NCBI RefSeq assembly: GCF_009604385.1 | Contig: NZ_WEGJ01000002.1 | Span: forward strand, 496,001 to 560,000 | DNA length: 64,000 nt | Origin: Streptomyces smaragdinus | GTDB lineage: Bacteria; Actinomycetota; Actinomycetes; Streptomycetales; Streptomycetaceae | Reading direction: 5' to 3' | Shown: in pieces, positions 10,052 to 18,226 of the stretch | Position numbering within the stretch: position 1 is the stretch's first letter | Layout of the letters: the number at the start of each line of letters is the position of its first letter | Translations under genes and position numbers: made by a program | The notes under the pieces: model-generated | What the model saw: only the letters and a program-made list of their open reading frames with translations | Databases searched by the model: none | Told to the model about the DNA's origin: nothing

Positions 10052-10659
10052 TCGATGCCCTTCTGGCCCTTGCTGCCGGTGTCCATGGGGTGCTTGACGT
10101 TGCCCATCTCGGTGACCAGGTCGGCCGCGGCGAGCAGGCGGGGGTCCGCGCGCCGGCCGGTGATCACCACGTGCTGGTGGCCGGGCCGGTTCGTCAGGGT
10201 CTCGACGACCTCGTCGACGTCGACCCAGCCCCAGGCCATGGGGTAGGTGAACTCGTCGAGGATCAGCAGGTCGTGGGTCTGCGCCGCCAGCCGGCGGGTG
10301 ACTTCCCGCCAGCCCTCGGCGGCGGCCGCCGCGTGGTCCCCGGCTTCCCCGTGCTTACGGGTCCAGGACCAGCCGGAGCCCATCTTGTGCCATTGAACGG
10401 GGCCGCCCTCCCCGGTCTCCTCGTGGAGCCGGCCGAGGCGTTCGAGGACCGTCTGCTCCCCGATGCGCCACTTGGCGGACTTCACGAACTGGAACACCCC
10501 GATCCGCCATCCCTGGTTCCAGCCCCGCAGGGCCAGACCGAACGCGGCGGTCGACTTTCCCTTGCCGTCACCGGTGTGCACCATCAGCAGCGGCCGGTTG
10601 CGGCGCTGACGGGTCGTCAGTCCGTCGTCGGGGACGTTCAGCGGCTGTCCCTGTGGCAT
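10045..10659 (-). CDS. cobO: Cob(I)yrinic acid a,c-diamide adenosyltransferase
   Basis: ATP:corrinoid adenosyltransferase of the CobO/BtuR family, which adds the upper 5'-deoxyadenosyl ligand. The protein has 204 residues. It has the P-loop HTGDGKGKST (about 28-37), a GVFQFVK segment, a Walker-B-like LLILDEFTY, and a VITGRRADP motif near the end. It sits between the chelatase ATPase gene, sharing one base (ATG/TGA overlap at 10659), and the cobB/cobC fusion. It therefore belongs to the riboswitch-controlled minus-strand unit. Confidence 0.96.
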   Translation of the reverse strand: MPQGQPLNVPDDGLTTRQRRNRPLLMVHTGDGKGKSTAAFGLALRGWNQGWRIGVFQFVKSAKWRIGEQTVLERLGRLHEETGEGGPVQWHKMGSGWSWTRKHGEAGDHAAAAAEGWREVTRRLAAQTHDLLILDEFTYPMAWGWVDVDEVVETLTNRPGHQHVVITGRRADPRLLAAADLVTEMGNVKHPMDTGSKGQKGIEW

Positions 10660-12668
10660 CAGGCCGCTCCCGTCGAGGTGGTACGCAGGCGTACGGCGCC
10701 GGCCAGCGTGTCGGCGCTGACCTCGGCGACCGGCAGATGCTCGGCCCGCAGCCGGACCGCCAGCCGTGCGGCCAGACCGAGGCGCAGCGGTCCGCTCTCG
10801 CTGTCGACGACGGTGGTGGTGACGTCCAGGGCGGCCAGGTGGTCGGCCGCCCGGAGCGATCGGGCGACGGCGTCGGCGCCGTCGGTGGCCCGGCCGTCGG
10901 TGACCACCACCAGCAGCGATCGCAGCCGCGGGTCGCGCAGGCGTTCGCGGTTCAGCACCCGGGCGGCCTCGAGGAGGCCCTCGGCCAGCGGGGTGCGGCC
11001 GCCGGCGGGCAGCCGGTCGAGGCGGGCGGCGGCGACGTCGACCGAGTGGGTCGGCGGCAGCAGCAGCTCGGCCCGCCGGCCGCGGAAGGTGATCAGGCCC
11101 ACCTTGTCACGGCGCCGGTAGGCGTCGAGGAGCAGCGAGAGGACCGCGGTCTTGACCTGCTTCATGCGCCTGCGCGCGGCCATCGAGCCGGAGGCGTCGA
11201 CGCAGAAGAGGACCAGGTTGGCCTCGCGTCCCTCGCGGACGGCGGTCCGCAGGTCCTCGGCGCGCAGCCGGATCCGGCCGTCGGCGGCGTCGGCCCGGCC
11301 CCGGGCGGCCTGCCGGGTGGCGGCGGCCCGCAGCGTCTCGACGAGGTGCAGGCCGGCGCCTTCGGCCGAGGCGGGGGCGGCGGCGCCGATCCGGCGGCCG
11401 GTGTCGGACAGCGCGCGGCTGCGGCGGCCGGCGGCTCCGGGGCCGACGCCGCGTGCGGTCAGCAGCCGGGGCCGGTAGGGCGCCGCGGCGGTGACCGGGG
11501 CGGTGCCGGACGGCTGCGAGGCGCCGCCGCCCGACGGCGCGCCGGTGTCTTCCCCGGCGCCGTCCGTACCCGGCGCGTCCTCCGGCCGGCCGGGCCCGTC
11601 ACCGTCCGGCGGGGTGGGGGGCGGCGGCGGTTCGGGTGCGGGGTCCTCGTCGCCCAGGACGCTGTCGAGCAGCTCCTCGTCCAGCCCGGGCGCGTCGAAG
11701 GGGTTGCGCCGCCGCCGGTGCGGCAGCGTCAGCAGCGCGGCGCGGCGGATGTCGGCCCGCAGCACCTCGTCGCGGCCCTCCCAGGCGGCGTGCGCGACGG
11801 CGGTGCGGGCGGTGACGAGGTCGGCGCGCATCCCGTCGACCTCGAACGCGGCACACACCTCGGCGATCTTCAGCAGCGCGGCCTCGGTCAGCCGCACCGC
11901 GTCCAGCCGCTCCCGCGCGGCGCCGATCCGGTCCCGCAGGGCCTGCTCGGCCGGCTGGTGGCGGGCCAGGAACGAGGCGGGGTCGGCGTCGAAGCCCAGG
12001 CGCCGGCGGACGACCTCGGCGCGCAGCGCGGGGTCGCGGGGCGCGGCGACCTCCACGGTGAGCCCGAACCGGTCGAGCAGCTGCGGACGCAGCTCGCCCT
12101 CCTCCGGGTTCATCGTGCCGATCAGCACGAACCGCGCGTCGTGCTCCACGGAGACGCCGTCGCGTTCGACGCCCACCCGGCCGCTCGCCGCGGCGTCGAG
12201 GAGCAGGTCGACCAGGTGGTCGTGGAGCAGGTTGACCTCGTCGACGTAGAGGATGCCGCGGTGGGCGCGGGCCAGCAGTCCCGGTTCGTACTCGACCTTC
12301 CCGTGCGACAGCGCCCGTTCGAGGTGGAGGGAGCCCAGGACCCGGTCCTCGGTCGTGCCCACGGGCAGTTCCACGAGCCGTACCGGGCGGGTGGTCCGCG
12401 CCGTGCCGGGGGCGAAGGGGCCGTCGGGGGAGGAGGCGTCCGGGTCGGCCGGGTCGGCGGAGAAGCGGTCGCCGGTGTGGACGTCGATCGGAGGCAGCAC
12501 GGCGGCCAGCGCCCGTACCGCCGTGGACTTGGCCGTGCCCTTCTCGCCCCGGACGAGGACGCCGCCGATCCGCGGGGACACCGCCGTCAGGACCAGGGAC
12601 AGGCCCAGGTCGTCCAGCGCGTCGGCCGCGCAGCCCAGGACCGCGGAAAACGGATACTGCAATGGCAT
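10659..12668 (-). CDS. Chelatase ATPase: AAA+ (ChlI-like) and VWA (ChlD-like) domains in one protein
   Basis: 669-residue magnesium-chelatase-type motor that most likely drives cobalt insertion with CobN. The N-terminal AAA+ domain has Walker A GEKGTAKST (41-49) and Walker B ILYVDEVN (Asp143, Glu144). A Pro/Gly/Asp-rich linker runs from about 340 to 395. The C-terminal von Willebrand A domain has the metal-site motif DASGS at 491-495. This corresponds to BchI plus BchD joined, replacing the CobS/CobT pair of proteobacteria. No chlorophyll genes are nearby and the gene is in a cobalamin unit, so a cobalt role is inferred. The ATG at 12668 lies about 45 bases downstream of the riboswitch aptamer. 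Confidence 0.92.
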   Translation of the reverse strand: MPLQYPFSAVLGCAADALDDLGLSLVLTAVSPRIGGVLVRGEKGTAKSTAVRALAAVLPPIDVHTGDRFSADPADPDASSPDGPFAPGTARTTRPVRLVELPVGTTEDRVLGSLHLERALSHGKVEYEPGLLARAHRGILYVDEVNLLHDHLVDLLLDAAASGRVGVERDGVSVEHDARFVLIGTMNPEEGELRPQLLDRFGLTVEVAAPRDPALRAEVVRRRLGFDADPASFLARHQPAEQALRDRIGAARERLDAVRLTEAALLKIAEVCAAFEVDGMRADLVTARTAVAHAAWEGRDEVLRADIRRAALLTLPHRRRRNPFDAPGLDEELLDSVLGDEDPAPEPPPPPTPPDGDGPGRPEDAPGTDGAGEDTGAPSGGGASQPSGTAPVTAAAPYRPRLLTARGVGPGAAGRRSRALSDTGRRIGAAAPASAEGAGLHLVETLRAAATRQAARGRADAADGRIRLRAEDLRTAVREGREANLVLFCVDASGSMAARRRMKQVKTAVLSLLLDAYRRRDKVGLITFRGRRAELLLPPTHSVDVAAARLDRLPAGGRTPLAEGLLEAARVLNRERLRDPRLRSLLVVVTDGRATDGADAVARSLRAADHLAALDVTTTVVDSESGPLRLGLAARLAVRLRAEHLPVAEVSADTLAGAVRLRTTSTGAA

Positions 12669-12711
12669 GTTGAGGCTCCCGCTCGCTCGCCACCGTCGTT
12701 ACGTCGGGCGC

Positions 12712-12880
12712 GAGGCCGGTCTTCGGACTTGCCGGGTCCCGGCACTCCATGGCGGAGCGCGGGCTCGGTTCACCGCAGCGGGCCTGTGCCGGAATCTCAC
12801 CGGCTTCCCAGATTCTCCCCGACGACCGTCACCGCCGTTTCCGGCGGGTGGGCCGAGGGGGCACCTCGTGCCTGTCGAAC
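12712..12880 (-). promoter_or_regulatory. Cobalamin riboswitch upstream of the chelatase-cobO-cobBC-cbiB unit
   Basis: Read on the minus strand, the leader carries GAGGTGCCCC, then GGGAAGCCGGTGAGATTCCGG, a CCCGCTGCGG core and an AGTCCGAAGACCGGCC B12-box-like element ending near 12715. This is the order of conserved elements in actinobacterial cobalamin riboswitches. The start codon of the chelatase gene follows at 12668. The limits are approximate because the outer P1 pairing was not folded. Confidence 0.85.
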
Positions 12881-12884
12881 CACA

Positions 12885-12899
12885 CGATAGCTTGAGCCG
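12885..12899. promoter_or_regulatory. Candidate overlapping divergent -10 elements
   Basis: A plus-strand TAGCTT (12888-12893) fits the Streptomyces TAnnnT -10 consensus. It stands seven bases before the cobL GTG at 12900, the spacing expected for a leaderless transcript. On the minus strand, TATCGT (12890-12885) could serve the riboswitch transcript. No convincing -35 was seen for either, so this is inference from spacing. Confidence 0.35.
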
Positions 12900-14132
12900 G
12901 TGTCACGAACGATTCACCCGCACGGAGCAGCGCCGGTTCACGTGGTCGGCATCGGCGCCGACGGCTGGGACGGCCTGGGCGCGGCGGCCCGCGCCGAGGT
13001 CCTGGCGGCCGACGTCGTCCTCGGCGGCCGGCGCCACCTCGCGTCGCTGCCCGACGCCCCGGGGCAGCGCCGGGAGATGTGGCCTTCGCCACTGCGCGCC
13101 GGCCTCACGGACCTGCTGGACTCCTTCGGTACGGCCTCGGTGGTCGCGCTGGCCTCCGGCGACCCGCTGCTGTCCGGCGTCGCCACCACCCTCATCGACC
13201 TGCTGGGCGGCGACCGGGTCACCGTCCGGCCCGCCGTCTCCTCCGTGGCGCTGGCCCGCGCGGCGATGGGCTGGCCCGCCGAAAGCCATGCGGTGGTCAG
13301 TGTCGTCGGACGCGACGTCGCGCTGGTGCACCGCGAGTTGGCGCCCGGCCGCCGGATCCTGGTGCTCTCCTCCGACGAGCGGACCCCGCGCCGCGTGGCC
13401 GGGCTCCTCGTCGCATCCGGTTACGGAGACAGCCGGCTGACCGTCCTCGGCGACCTCGGCGGCGAGCACAGCAGCCGCGAGGATGCCCCCGCCCGGCTCG
13501 TGGCCGAAGGGGACGACGACTTCCCGCGCCTGAACGTGATTGCCGTCAGCTGCACCGGCCCCCGGATCGGCGGCTGGACCCCGGGCCTGCCGGACGATCT
13601 CTTCGAACACGACGGCCAGCTCACCAAACGGGACCTGCGCGCGAGTGCCCTCGCCCGCCTCGCCCCGACGCCCGGCGAACACCTGTGGGACGTCGGCGCG
13701 GGCGCCGGCTCGATCGGCATCGAGTGGCTCCGCACCCACCCCGCCTGCACCGCCACCGCGATCGAAGCGGACCCGGAGCGCGCCGCCCGCATCGCCCGCA
13801 ACGCCTCCCGCCTCGGAGTCCCCGCACTCCACGTCGTTCACGGCCGCGCCCCCCAGGCCCTGGACGGACTGCGCACCCCGGACGCCGTGTTCGTCGGCGG
13901 CGGCGCCACCCGCCCCGGCGTCCTGGACACCTGCCTGACCGCACTGCGTCCCGGCGGCCGCCTCGTCGTACACGGCGTCACCCTGCAGACCGAGCGACTC
14001 CTCGCCGACGCCTACGGCCGCCACGGCGGCGAACTCACCCGCATCGCCGTGGAGACCGCCGCACCGGTCGGCACCTTCACCGGCTGGACCCCCGCCCGCA
14101 CGGTCACCCAGTGGGCCTGGACCAGCGGCTGA
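12900..14132 (+). CDS. cobL: Precorrin-6Y C5,15-methyltransferase (decarboxylating)
   Basis: Bifunctional enzyme giving precorrin-8X by methylating C5 and C15 and decarboxylating the C12 acetate. The 410-residue protein fuses a CbiE-like methylase domain (about 1-205, with VVGIGADGWDG, ASGDPLLSG and PAVSSVALARA) to a CbiT-like Rossmann methylase (about 215-400, with LWDVGAGAGSIGIEW). It starts at GTG 12900 with no ribosome site upstream, and a -10-like TAGCTT sits just before it, so it may be leaderless. It is the only cob unit here without its own riboswitch. Its 3' end overlaps the convergent cobM by 29 bases. Confidence 0.94.
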   Translation: MSRTIHPHGAAPVHVVGIGADGWDGLGAAARAEVLAADVVLGGRRHLASLPDAPGQRREMWPSPLRAGLTDLLDSFGTASVVALASGDPLLSGVATTLIDLLGGDRVTVRPAVSSVALARAAMGWPAESHAVVSVVGRDVALVHRELAPGRRILVLSSDERTPRRVAGLLVASGYGDSRLTVLGDLGGEHSSREDAPARLVAEGDDDFPRLNVIAVSCTGPRIGGWTPGLPDDLFEHDGQLTKRDLRASALARLAPTPGEHLWDVGAGAGSIGIEWLRTHPACTATAIEADPERAARIARNASRLGVPALHVVHGRAPQALDGLRTPDAVFVGGGATRPGVLDTCLTALRPGGRLVVHGVTLQTERLLADAYGRHGGELTRIAVETAAPVGTFTGWTPARTVTQWAWTSG

Positions 14133-14856
14133 CGCTGTACAGGTACGACTCACCACCCGCGGACGGCTCCAGCGCCCGCCCCACAAGGATCACCGCAGCC
14201 TGCCGCAGCCCGGCCCCCTCCACGGCGTCCGCGATGCCGGCGACCGTGCCGCGCAGCACCGCCTCGCCCGGCTGGCTGGCCCGGTACACCACGACCACCG
14301 GACAGTCCGCCCCGTACTCGGGCTCCAGCTCCGCCATCAGCTCCCGCGTCCGGGTGACCGCGAGATGCAGCACCAGCGTCGCCCGCGTGGCCGCGAACGC
14401 CGCCAGCGACTCGCTCCCGGGCATCGGCGTCGAACGCGCCCGGGTCCGCGTCAGCACCACCGACTGCGCCAGCAGCGGCACCGTCAGCTCCCGCCCCACC
14501 AGCGCCGCCGCGGCCGCGTACGCCGGAACGCCCGGGGTGACGTCCCAGGGGACGTTTGCCGCGTCGAGCCTCCGGGTCTGCTCGGCGAGCGCGGAGTACA
14601 GCGACAGGTCCCCGGACCCGAGTCGCACGACCTCGAGCCCGGCCCGGTGGGCGGCGACCATCCGTCCGACGATCTCGTCCAGGTCCAGGCGCTGGGTGTC
14701 GACCAGTTCCGCGCCCGGGCTCACATGGCCCAGCACCTCGGGGTCGAGGTAGGTCCCGGGATACAGCACCGTATCGGCGGCCGCGAGCAGCCGGGTCGCG
14801 CGGACGGTGAGGAGATCGGCCGCGCCGGGGCCGGCTCCCACGAAGTGAACGGTCAC
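14104..14856 (-). CDS. cobM: Precorrin-4 C11-methyltransferase
   Basis: SAM-dependent methylase converting precorrin-4 to precorrin-5. The 250-residue protein begins TVHFVGAGPGAADLLT after its start codon. It contains the family motifs YPGTYLDPEVL, RLGSGDLSLYSA and DVTPGVPAYAAAAA. The GTG at 14856 overlaps the stop of the cobI/J fusion by four bases (GTGA), which fixes this start; a longer frame upstream would run far into cobI/J. It is the last gene of the cobG-led unit. Its end overlaps the convergent cobL by 29 bases, so the two transcripts would be antisense to each other there. Confidence 0.94.
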   Translation of the reverse strand: MTVHFVGAGPGAADLLTVRATRLLAAADTVLYPGTYLDPEVLGHVSPGAELVDTQRLDLDEIVGRMVAAHRAGLEVVRLGSGDLSLYSALAEQTRRLDAANVPWDVTPGVPAYAAAAALVGRELTVPLLAQSVVLTRTRARSTPMPGSESLAAFAATRATLVLHLAVTRTRELMAELEPEYGADCPVVVVYRASQPGEAVLRGTVAGIADAVEGAGLRQAAVILVGRALEPSAGGESYLYSVSRWSRPTG

Positions 14857-16367
14857 GGCGCCTCCACGCGGTCGCCGACGAACCGCGGTGTCCACACGCC
14901 CGCCGGGCCGACCCGGGTGGCGTCCGCCCCGATGATCAGCAGGCACTTCATGTCCACGCGCGCGGGGTCGAGCGCGTCCAGGGTCGTGACGTCGAGCGCC
15001 TCCTCGGCGCGGCCGATGTCGCGGCCCACCACCACGACGGTGTCGGGCCTGCGGTGCTCGAGGAGGATCCGCCGCGCGGCGGCGATCTGTTCCGTACGCG
15101 ATCGGGACGCCGGGTTGTACAGGGCCAGTACGAAGTCCGCCCCGGCCGCCGCGCGCAGCCGCCGCTCGACCACGGCCCACGGCTTGAGCCGGTCCGACAG
15201 CGACATCACCGCGAAGTCCGCGCCGATCGGGGCCCCTGCCCGCGCCGCGACCGCCTGCACCGCGCTGACCCCCGGCAGCACCCGGACCGGGACCCCGGCG
15301 AAGGCCGGGTCCTCCGCCGCCTCGAAGACCGCGGAGGCCATCCCAAAGACACCCGCGTCACCGCCCGACACCACCGCGACCCGTTCCCCCGCCCGGGCCA
15401 GTTCCAGGGCGTGACGGGCCCGGTCCACCTCGACGGTGTTGCCCGAGGCGTGCCGGGTCAGCCCCGCCCGCTGCGGCACCCGCGCCACGTAGGGCCCGTA
15501 GCCGACCACATGGTCCACCCCGGCCAGAGCCGCCGACACCTCGGGCGTCAGCCAGCCGTCCGGTCCCGGGCCCAGGCCCACGACGAGCAGCTCGGCGGCG
15601 GGCCCGGAGGGCTGCTCCGGCTTGTGCTTGTCGCGCGACCGGCGCCCGTTGCGTGAATCGCCCGTGACCACGACCAGCGAGAAGTACGGCACCGAACCGG
15701 CGTCCACCTCCCGCACCGGCAGCCACCGCTCCTCCGGCAGCGACGCACGCTCCACGTACAGCGCGTGATCGAGCCGCCCCGCGGCCTCCAGCGCCCGCCG
15801 CACAGCCGGGAACGTCCGGCCCAGCTTCATCACGATCGCCGCGTCGGTGTCCGCGAGCCGCCGGGCCAACTCCGGCTCGGGCAGCGTTCCCGGCAGCACG
15901 GTCAGCACGTCCGTCTGCCGTACGAGCGGACTCGCCGCGGCCGCGGTCGCCGCCGCGAAGGCCGGAACACCCGGCACGATCTCCGTCGGATACCGCTCCG
16001 CCAACCGGTCGTGCATATACATGTACGAGCCGTAGAACAGCGGATCACCCTCCGCCAGCAGCACCACATGCCGCCCCGCGTCCAGATGAGCCGCCAGCCG
16101 CGCCGCCGACTCCTCGTAGAACTGGGCCAGCGCCCCCGCGTATCCACCGGGATGGTCGGTCGTCCCCGTGGTCACCGGGTACGTCAGCTGCTCCTCGACC
16201 ACCCCGTCCGGGAAGAGCCCGGCAGCGATCCTCCGCGCATGGGACTCCTTGCCGACACCCGCGTGATACGCGACGACATCGGCGTCCCGGATCAGCCGGG
16301 CCGCCTTGAGAGTGATGAGCTCCGGATCGCCGGGCCCGACACCCACACCCGAAAAACGGCCGGTCAC
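14853..16367 (-). CDS. cobIJ: Fusion: precorrin-2 C20-methyltransferase + precorrin-3B C17-methyltransferase
   Basis: 504-residue two-domain methylase, the same layout as the actinobacterial CobIJ protein. Residues 1 to about 240 are CobI (C20 methylation), with GVGVGPGDPELITLKA, LAEGDPLFYGSYMY and VPGVPAFAAA. A charged linker with RRSRDKHKPEQ follows. Residues from about 257 are CobJ (C17 methylation and ring contraction), with VVGLGPGPDGWLTPE, SGGDAGVFGMA, LPGVSAVQAVAAR and LALYNPASRSR. The GTG at 16367 has AGGAGA upstream and overlaps the cobH stop by four bases. Confidence 0.95.
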   Translation of the reverse strand: MTGRFSGVGVGPGDPELITLKAARLIRDADVVAYHAGVGKESHARRIAAGLFPDGVVEEQLTYPVTTGTTDHPGGYAGALAQFYEESAARLAAHLDAGRHVVLLAEGDPLFYGSYMYMHDRLAERYPTEIVPGVPAFAAATAAAASPLVRQTDVLTVLPGTLPEPELARRLADTDAAIVMKLGRTFPAVRRALEAAGRLDHALYVERASLPEERWLPVREVDAGSVPYFSLVVVTGDSRNGRRSRDKHKPEQPSGPAAELLVVGLGPGPDGWLTPEVSAALAGVDHVVGYGPYVARVPQRAGLTRHASGNTVEVDRARHALELARAGERVAVVSGGDAGVFGMASAVFEAAEDPAFAGVPVRVLPGVSAVQAVAARAGAPIGADFAVMSLSDRLKPWAVVERRLRAAAGADFVLALYNPASRSRTEQIAAARRILLEHRRPDTVVVVGRDIGRAEEALDVTTLDALDPARVDMKCLLIIGADATRVGPAGVWTPRFVGDRVEAP

Positions 16368-17023
16368 TCTTTCTCCTGAGCCAGTGCGTTGAGCGCGGAG
16401 GACGTCATCGCCGAGCCGCCGCGGCGGCCCCGCACCGTGACGTACGGAAGGCCCGTACCGTCGGCGAAGTCGACCAGGGCCTGCTTGGACTCCGCCGCGC
16501 CGATGAAGCCCACGGGGCAGCCGACGACCGCGGCCGGACGGGGCGCCCCGTCATGGAGCATCTCCAGCAGATGGAACAGCGCGGTCGGGGCATTGCCGAT
16601 CGCCACCACGGCACCGTCCAGATACGGCTCCCACAGCGAAACCGCCGCCGCGGTGCGGGTCGTACCCCAACGGCGGGACAGCTCGGGCACCCGCGGATCG
16701 CCCAGGAGACACAACACCCGGTTGTCCTTCGGCAGCCGGGCCCGAGTGACACCGGTGGCGACCATCGTGGCGTCGCACAGGATCGGCGCACCCGTCTCCA
16801 GCGCGCCGCGCGCGGCCCCGACCAGCCGGGGATGGACGACCAGATCGTCGGCGAGGTCCACCTGCCCACTGCCGTGAATCATCCGCACGGCCAGCTTCTC
16901 GGCGTCTGCCGGCAGCCCGGCCAGATTCGCCTCGCGCCGGATGGCGGCGAAGGAATCGACGTAGATCGCCGGACCACTGTCGACGTAGGAGTACCGGCGC
17001 GTCGGCCGGCGAAGCCCGCTCAA
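16364..17023 (-). CDS. cobH: Precorrin-8X methylmutase
   Basis: Moves the C11 methyl group to C12, giving hydrogenobyrinic acid. The 219-residue protein shows VRMIHGSGQVDLADD, with the catalytic histidine near residue 50. It also shows LCDATMVATGV, AIGNAPTALFHLLE, VVGCPVGFIGAAESK and GRRGGSAMTSSALNAL, all CobH/CbiC motifs. The start is chosen as TTG at 17023: it is preceded within five bases by a strong GGAGGAG ribosome site and overlaps the cobG stop by four bases (TTGA). Confidence 0.94.
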   Translation of the reverse strand: MSGLRRPTRRYSYVDSGPAIYVDSFAAIRREANLAGLPADAEKLAVRMIHGSGQVDLADDLVVHPRLVGAARGALETGAPILCDATMVATGVTRARLPKDNRVLCLLGDPRVPELSRRWGTTRTAAAVSLWEPYLDGAVVAIGNAPTALFHLLEMLHDGAPRPAAVVGCPVGFIGAAESKQALVDFADGTGLPYVTVRGRRGGSAMTSSALNALAQEKE

Positions 17024-17865
17024 CGCTCCTCCTCCGGTACGAACACCCCGCGCCAGGGCGTGACGACGACCTCGGACACACCGGCGGTGAGCTCAGCGAC
17101 CTCCCCGCGGTCCATCCCGTCCGGCGTGACCTCGACATGCCGCCCCCCGGCCACCGGGCCGAACGCCGGGACGGGGGCGGGTACGGGCAGTCGGGGATCG
17201 GGGGCGGCCGGGGCCAGCAGCGGCCCGGAGAGTTCGTCGACGTGCCACGGCGCGGCCGGTCCACCACCGCGCAGCTCGGCGAAGCGACGCGCGAGGGCGA
17301 CGAGCCGGGCAGCGGCCTCCTCCCCGCGAACGACCGGCGCCCAGCCCCGGCCGACCCGCAGCTGCGCCTGACCGCCCGGCAGGGCAACCAGCCCCAGATC
17401 ACACGTCTGCCCGATCAGATCGCCGCGACCGTCGTCCAGTACGAAGAGGAACCGGCCCGGAAGCGTCGCCGCCAACGGGTCCGCGCAGAGCAAAGAATCC
17501 AGCTCACCGGCTGTCACCCGCAGGTCGACCAGCCCTCCGGCCACCCCGGTCTGCGGCGACACCATGACGTTACGGACCAGCTCATGACTACGACCGGGAA
17601 CCAGCCCCGTGGCCTCCAACGCCGCCAGCGCGTCCGCAGCCAGCACCCCATCCGCGCCGGGAAACGCCCGGACCTGCAGATTCGCCCGCGAGGTCACATG
17701 CACCCGGCCGTCGCCGAACTCCTCGGCCGCCTCGACCAACCCCCGCAGCGCCGCAGCCGGCACCCGGCCACCGATCAACCGCAACCGCACCAACAACCCG
17801 TCGTCCGCCGGCCACGGACGAAACACCCCCGGGCACCGGTCACTCCGGGAACGGATGACTGACAT
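17020..17865 (-). CDS. cobG: Precorrin-3B synthase, short form lacking the C-terminal iron-sulfur half
   Basis: Related to the nitrite/sulfite-reductase-like CobG, which uses oxygen to hydroxylate precorrin-3A and form the ring lactone. The ATG at 17865 gives 281 residues. The N-terminal ferredoxin-like half (LLVRLRLIGGRV to VHVTSRANLQVRAFP) and the following domain are present. The second ferredoxin-like repeat ends at VVVTPWRGVFVPEEER and the frame stops. In the family the next segment carries the cysteines for a [4Fe-4S] cluster; only three scattered cysteines remain here. The stop overlaps the well-formed cobH start, so a simple frameshift looks unlikely. Activity is uncertain. Confidence 0.85.
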   Translation of the reverse strand: MSVIRSRSDRCPGVFRPWPADDGLLVRLRLIGGRVPAAALRGLVEAAEEFGDGRVHVTSRANLQVRAFPGADGVLAADALAALEATGLVPGRSHELVRNVMVSPQTGVAGGLVDLRVTAGELDSLLCADPLAATLPGRFLFVLDDGRGDLIGQTCDLGLVALPGGQAQLRVGRGWAPVVRGEEAAARLVALARRFAELRGGGPAAPWHVDELSGPLLAPAAPDPRLPVPAPVPAFGPVAGGRHVEVTPDGMDRGEVAELTAGVSEVVVTPWRGVFVPEEER

Positions 17866-17931
17866 GACGAGAAGACCTTCCGGCCAGGGACCCGTTCGCG
17901 GGGCCCGCGTCGACCTGGCGGCGGATGCCGC

Positions 17932-18125
17932 AAGGGCCAGCAGGTCTTCGGACTCGGGATCGACCGGTACGGAGCGCCTTCCCGGGCCAAAGCCCAGTGG
18001 CCGCGGTCCACAACGGGATCCGCATGCTCCAACCGTCCCCCTCACCGCTGCGCGTCAGCCCCGGATTCTCACCGGGTTCCCTGACCCCACTGCGTGGAGC
18101 ACGACTGGCTGCCGCGAGCTTACCC
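17932..18125 (-). promoter_or_regulatory. Cobalamin riboswitch upstream of the cobG-cobH-cobIJ-cobM unit
   Basis: On the minus strand the leader has GGGAACCCGGTGAGAATCCGG, a GCGCAGCGGTGAGG core, a GGCCACTGGGC element and an AGTCCGAAGACCTGCTGGCC B12 box ending near 17934. It stands about 65 bases before the cobG ATG. This is the third cobalamin riboswitch in the window and the best match to the consensus. Confidence 0.9.
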
Positions 18126-18226
18126 GCCCCCGGCCGGGCACGAACCCGGCGGGTGAGGCGGGAGGGCCCGCCGTCAGGGTGAAGGCCCACCGGGTCGCGG
18201 GAGTCGCCCGTGGACTCCTCTGGGTC

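Noticed and set aside
8864..10246. 460-codon plus-strand frame opposite the cobB/cobC fusion
   Set aside because: No family features; antisense shadow of a gene with complete active-site motifs.
10659..12668. Magnesium chelatase for (bacterio)chlorophyll
   Set aside because: Domain family fits, but there are no chlorophyll genes and it sits in a riboswitch-controlled cobalamin unit beside cobO, so cobalt chelation is far more likely.
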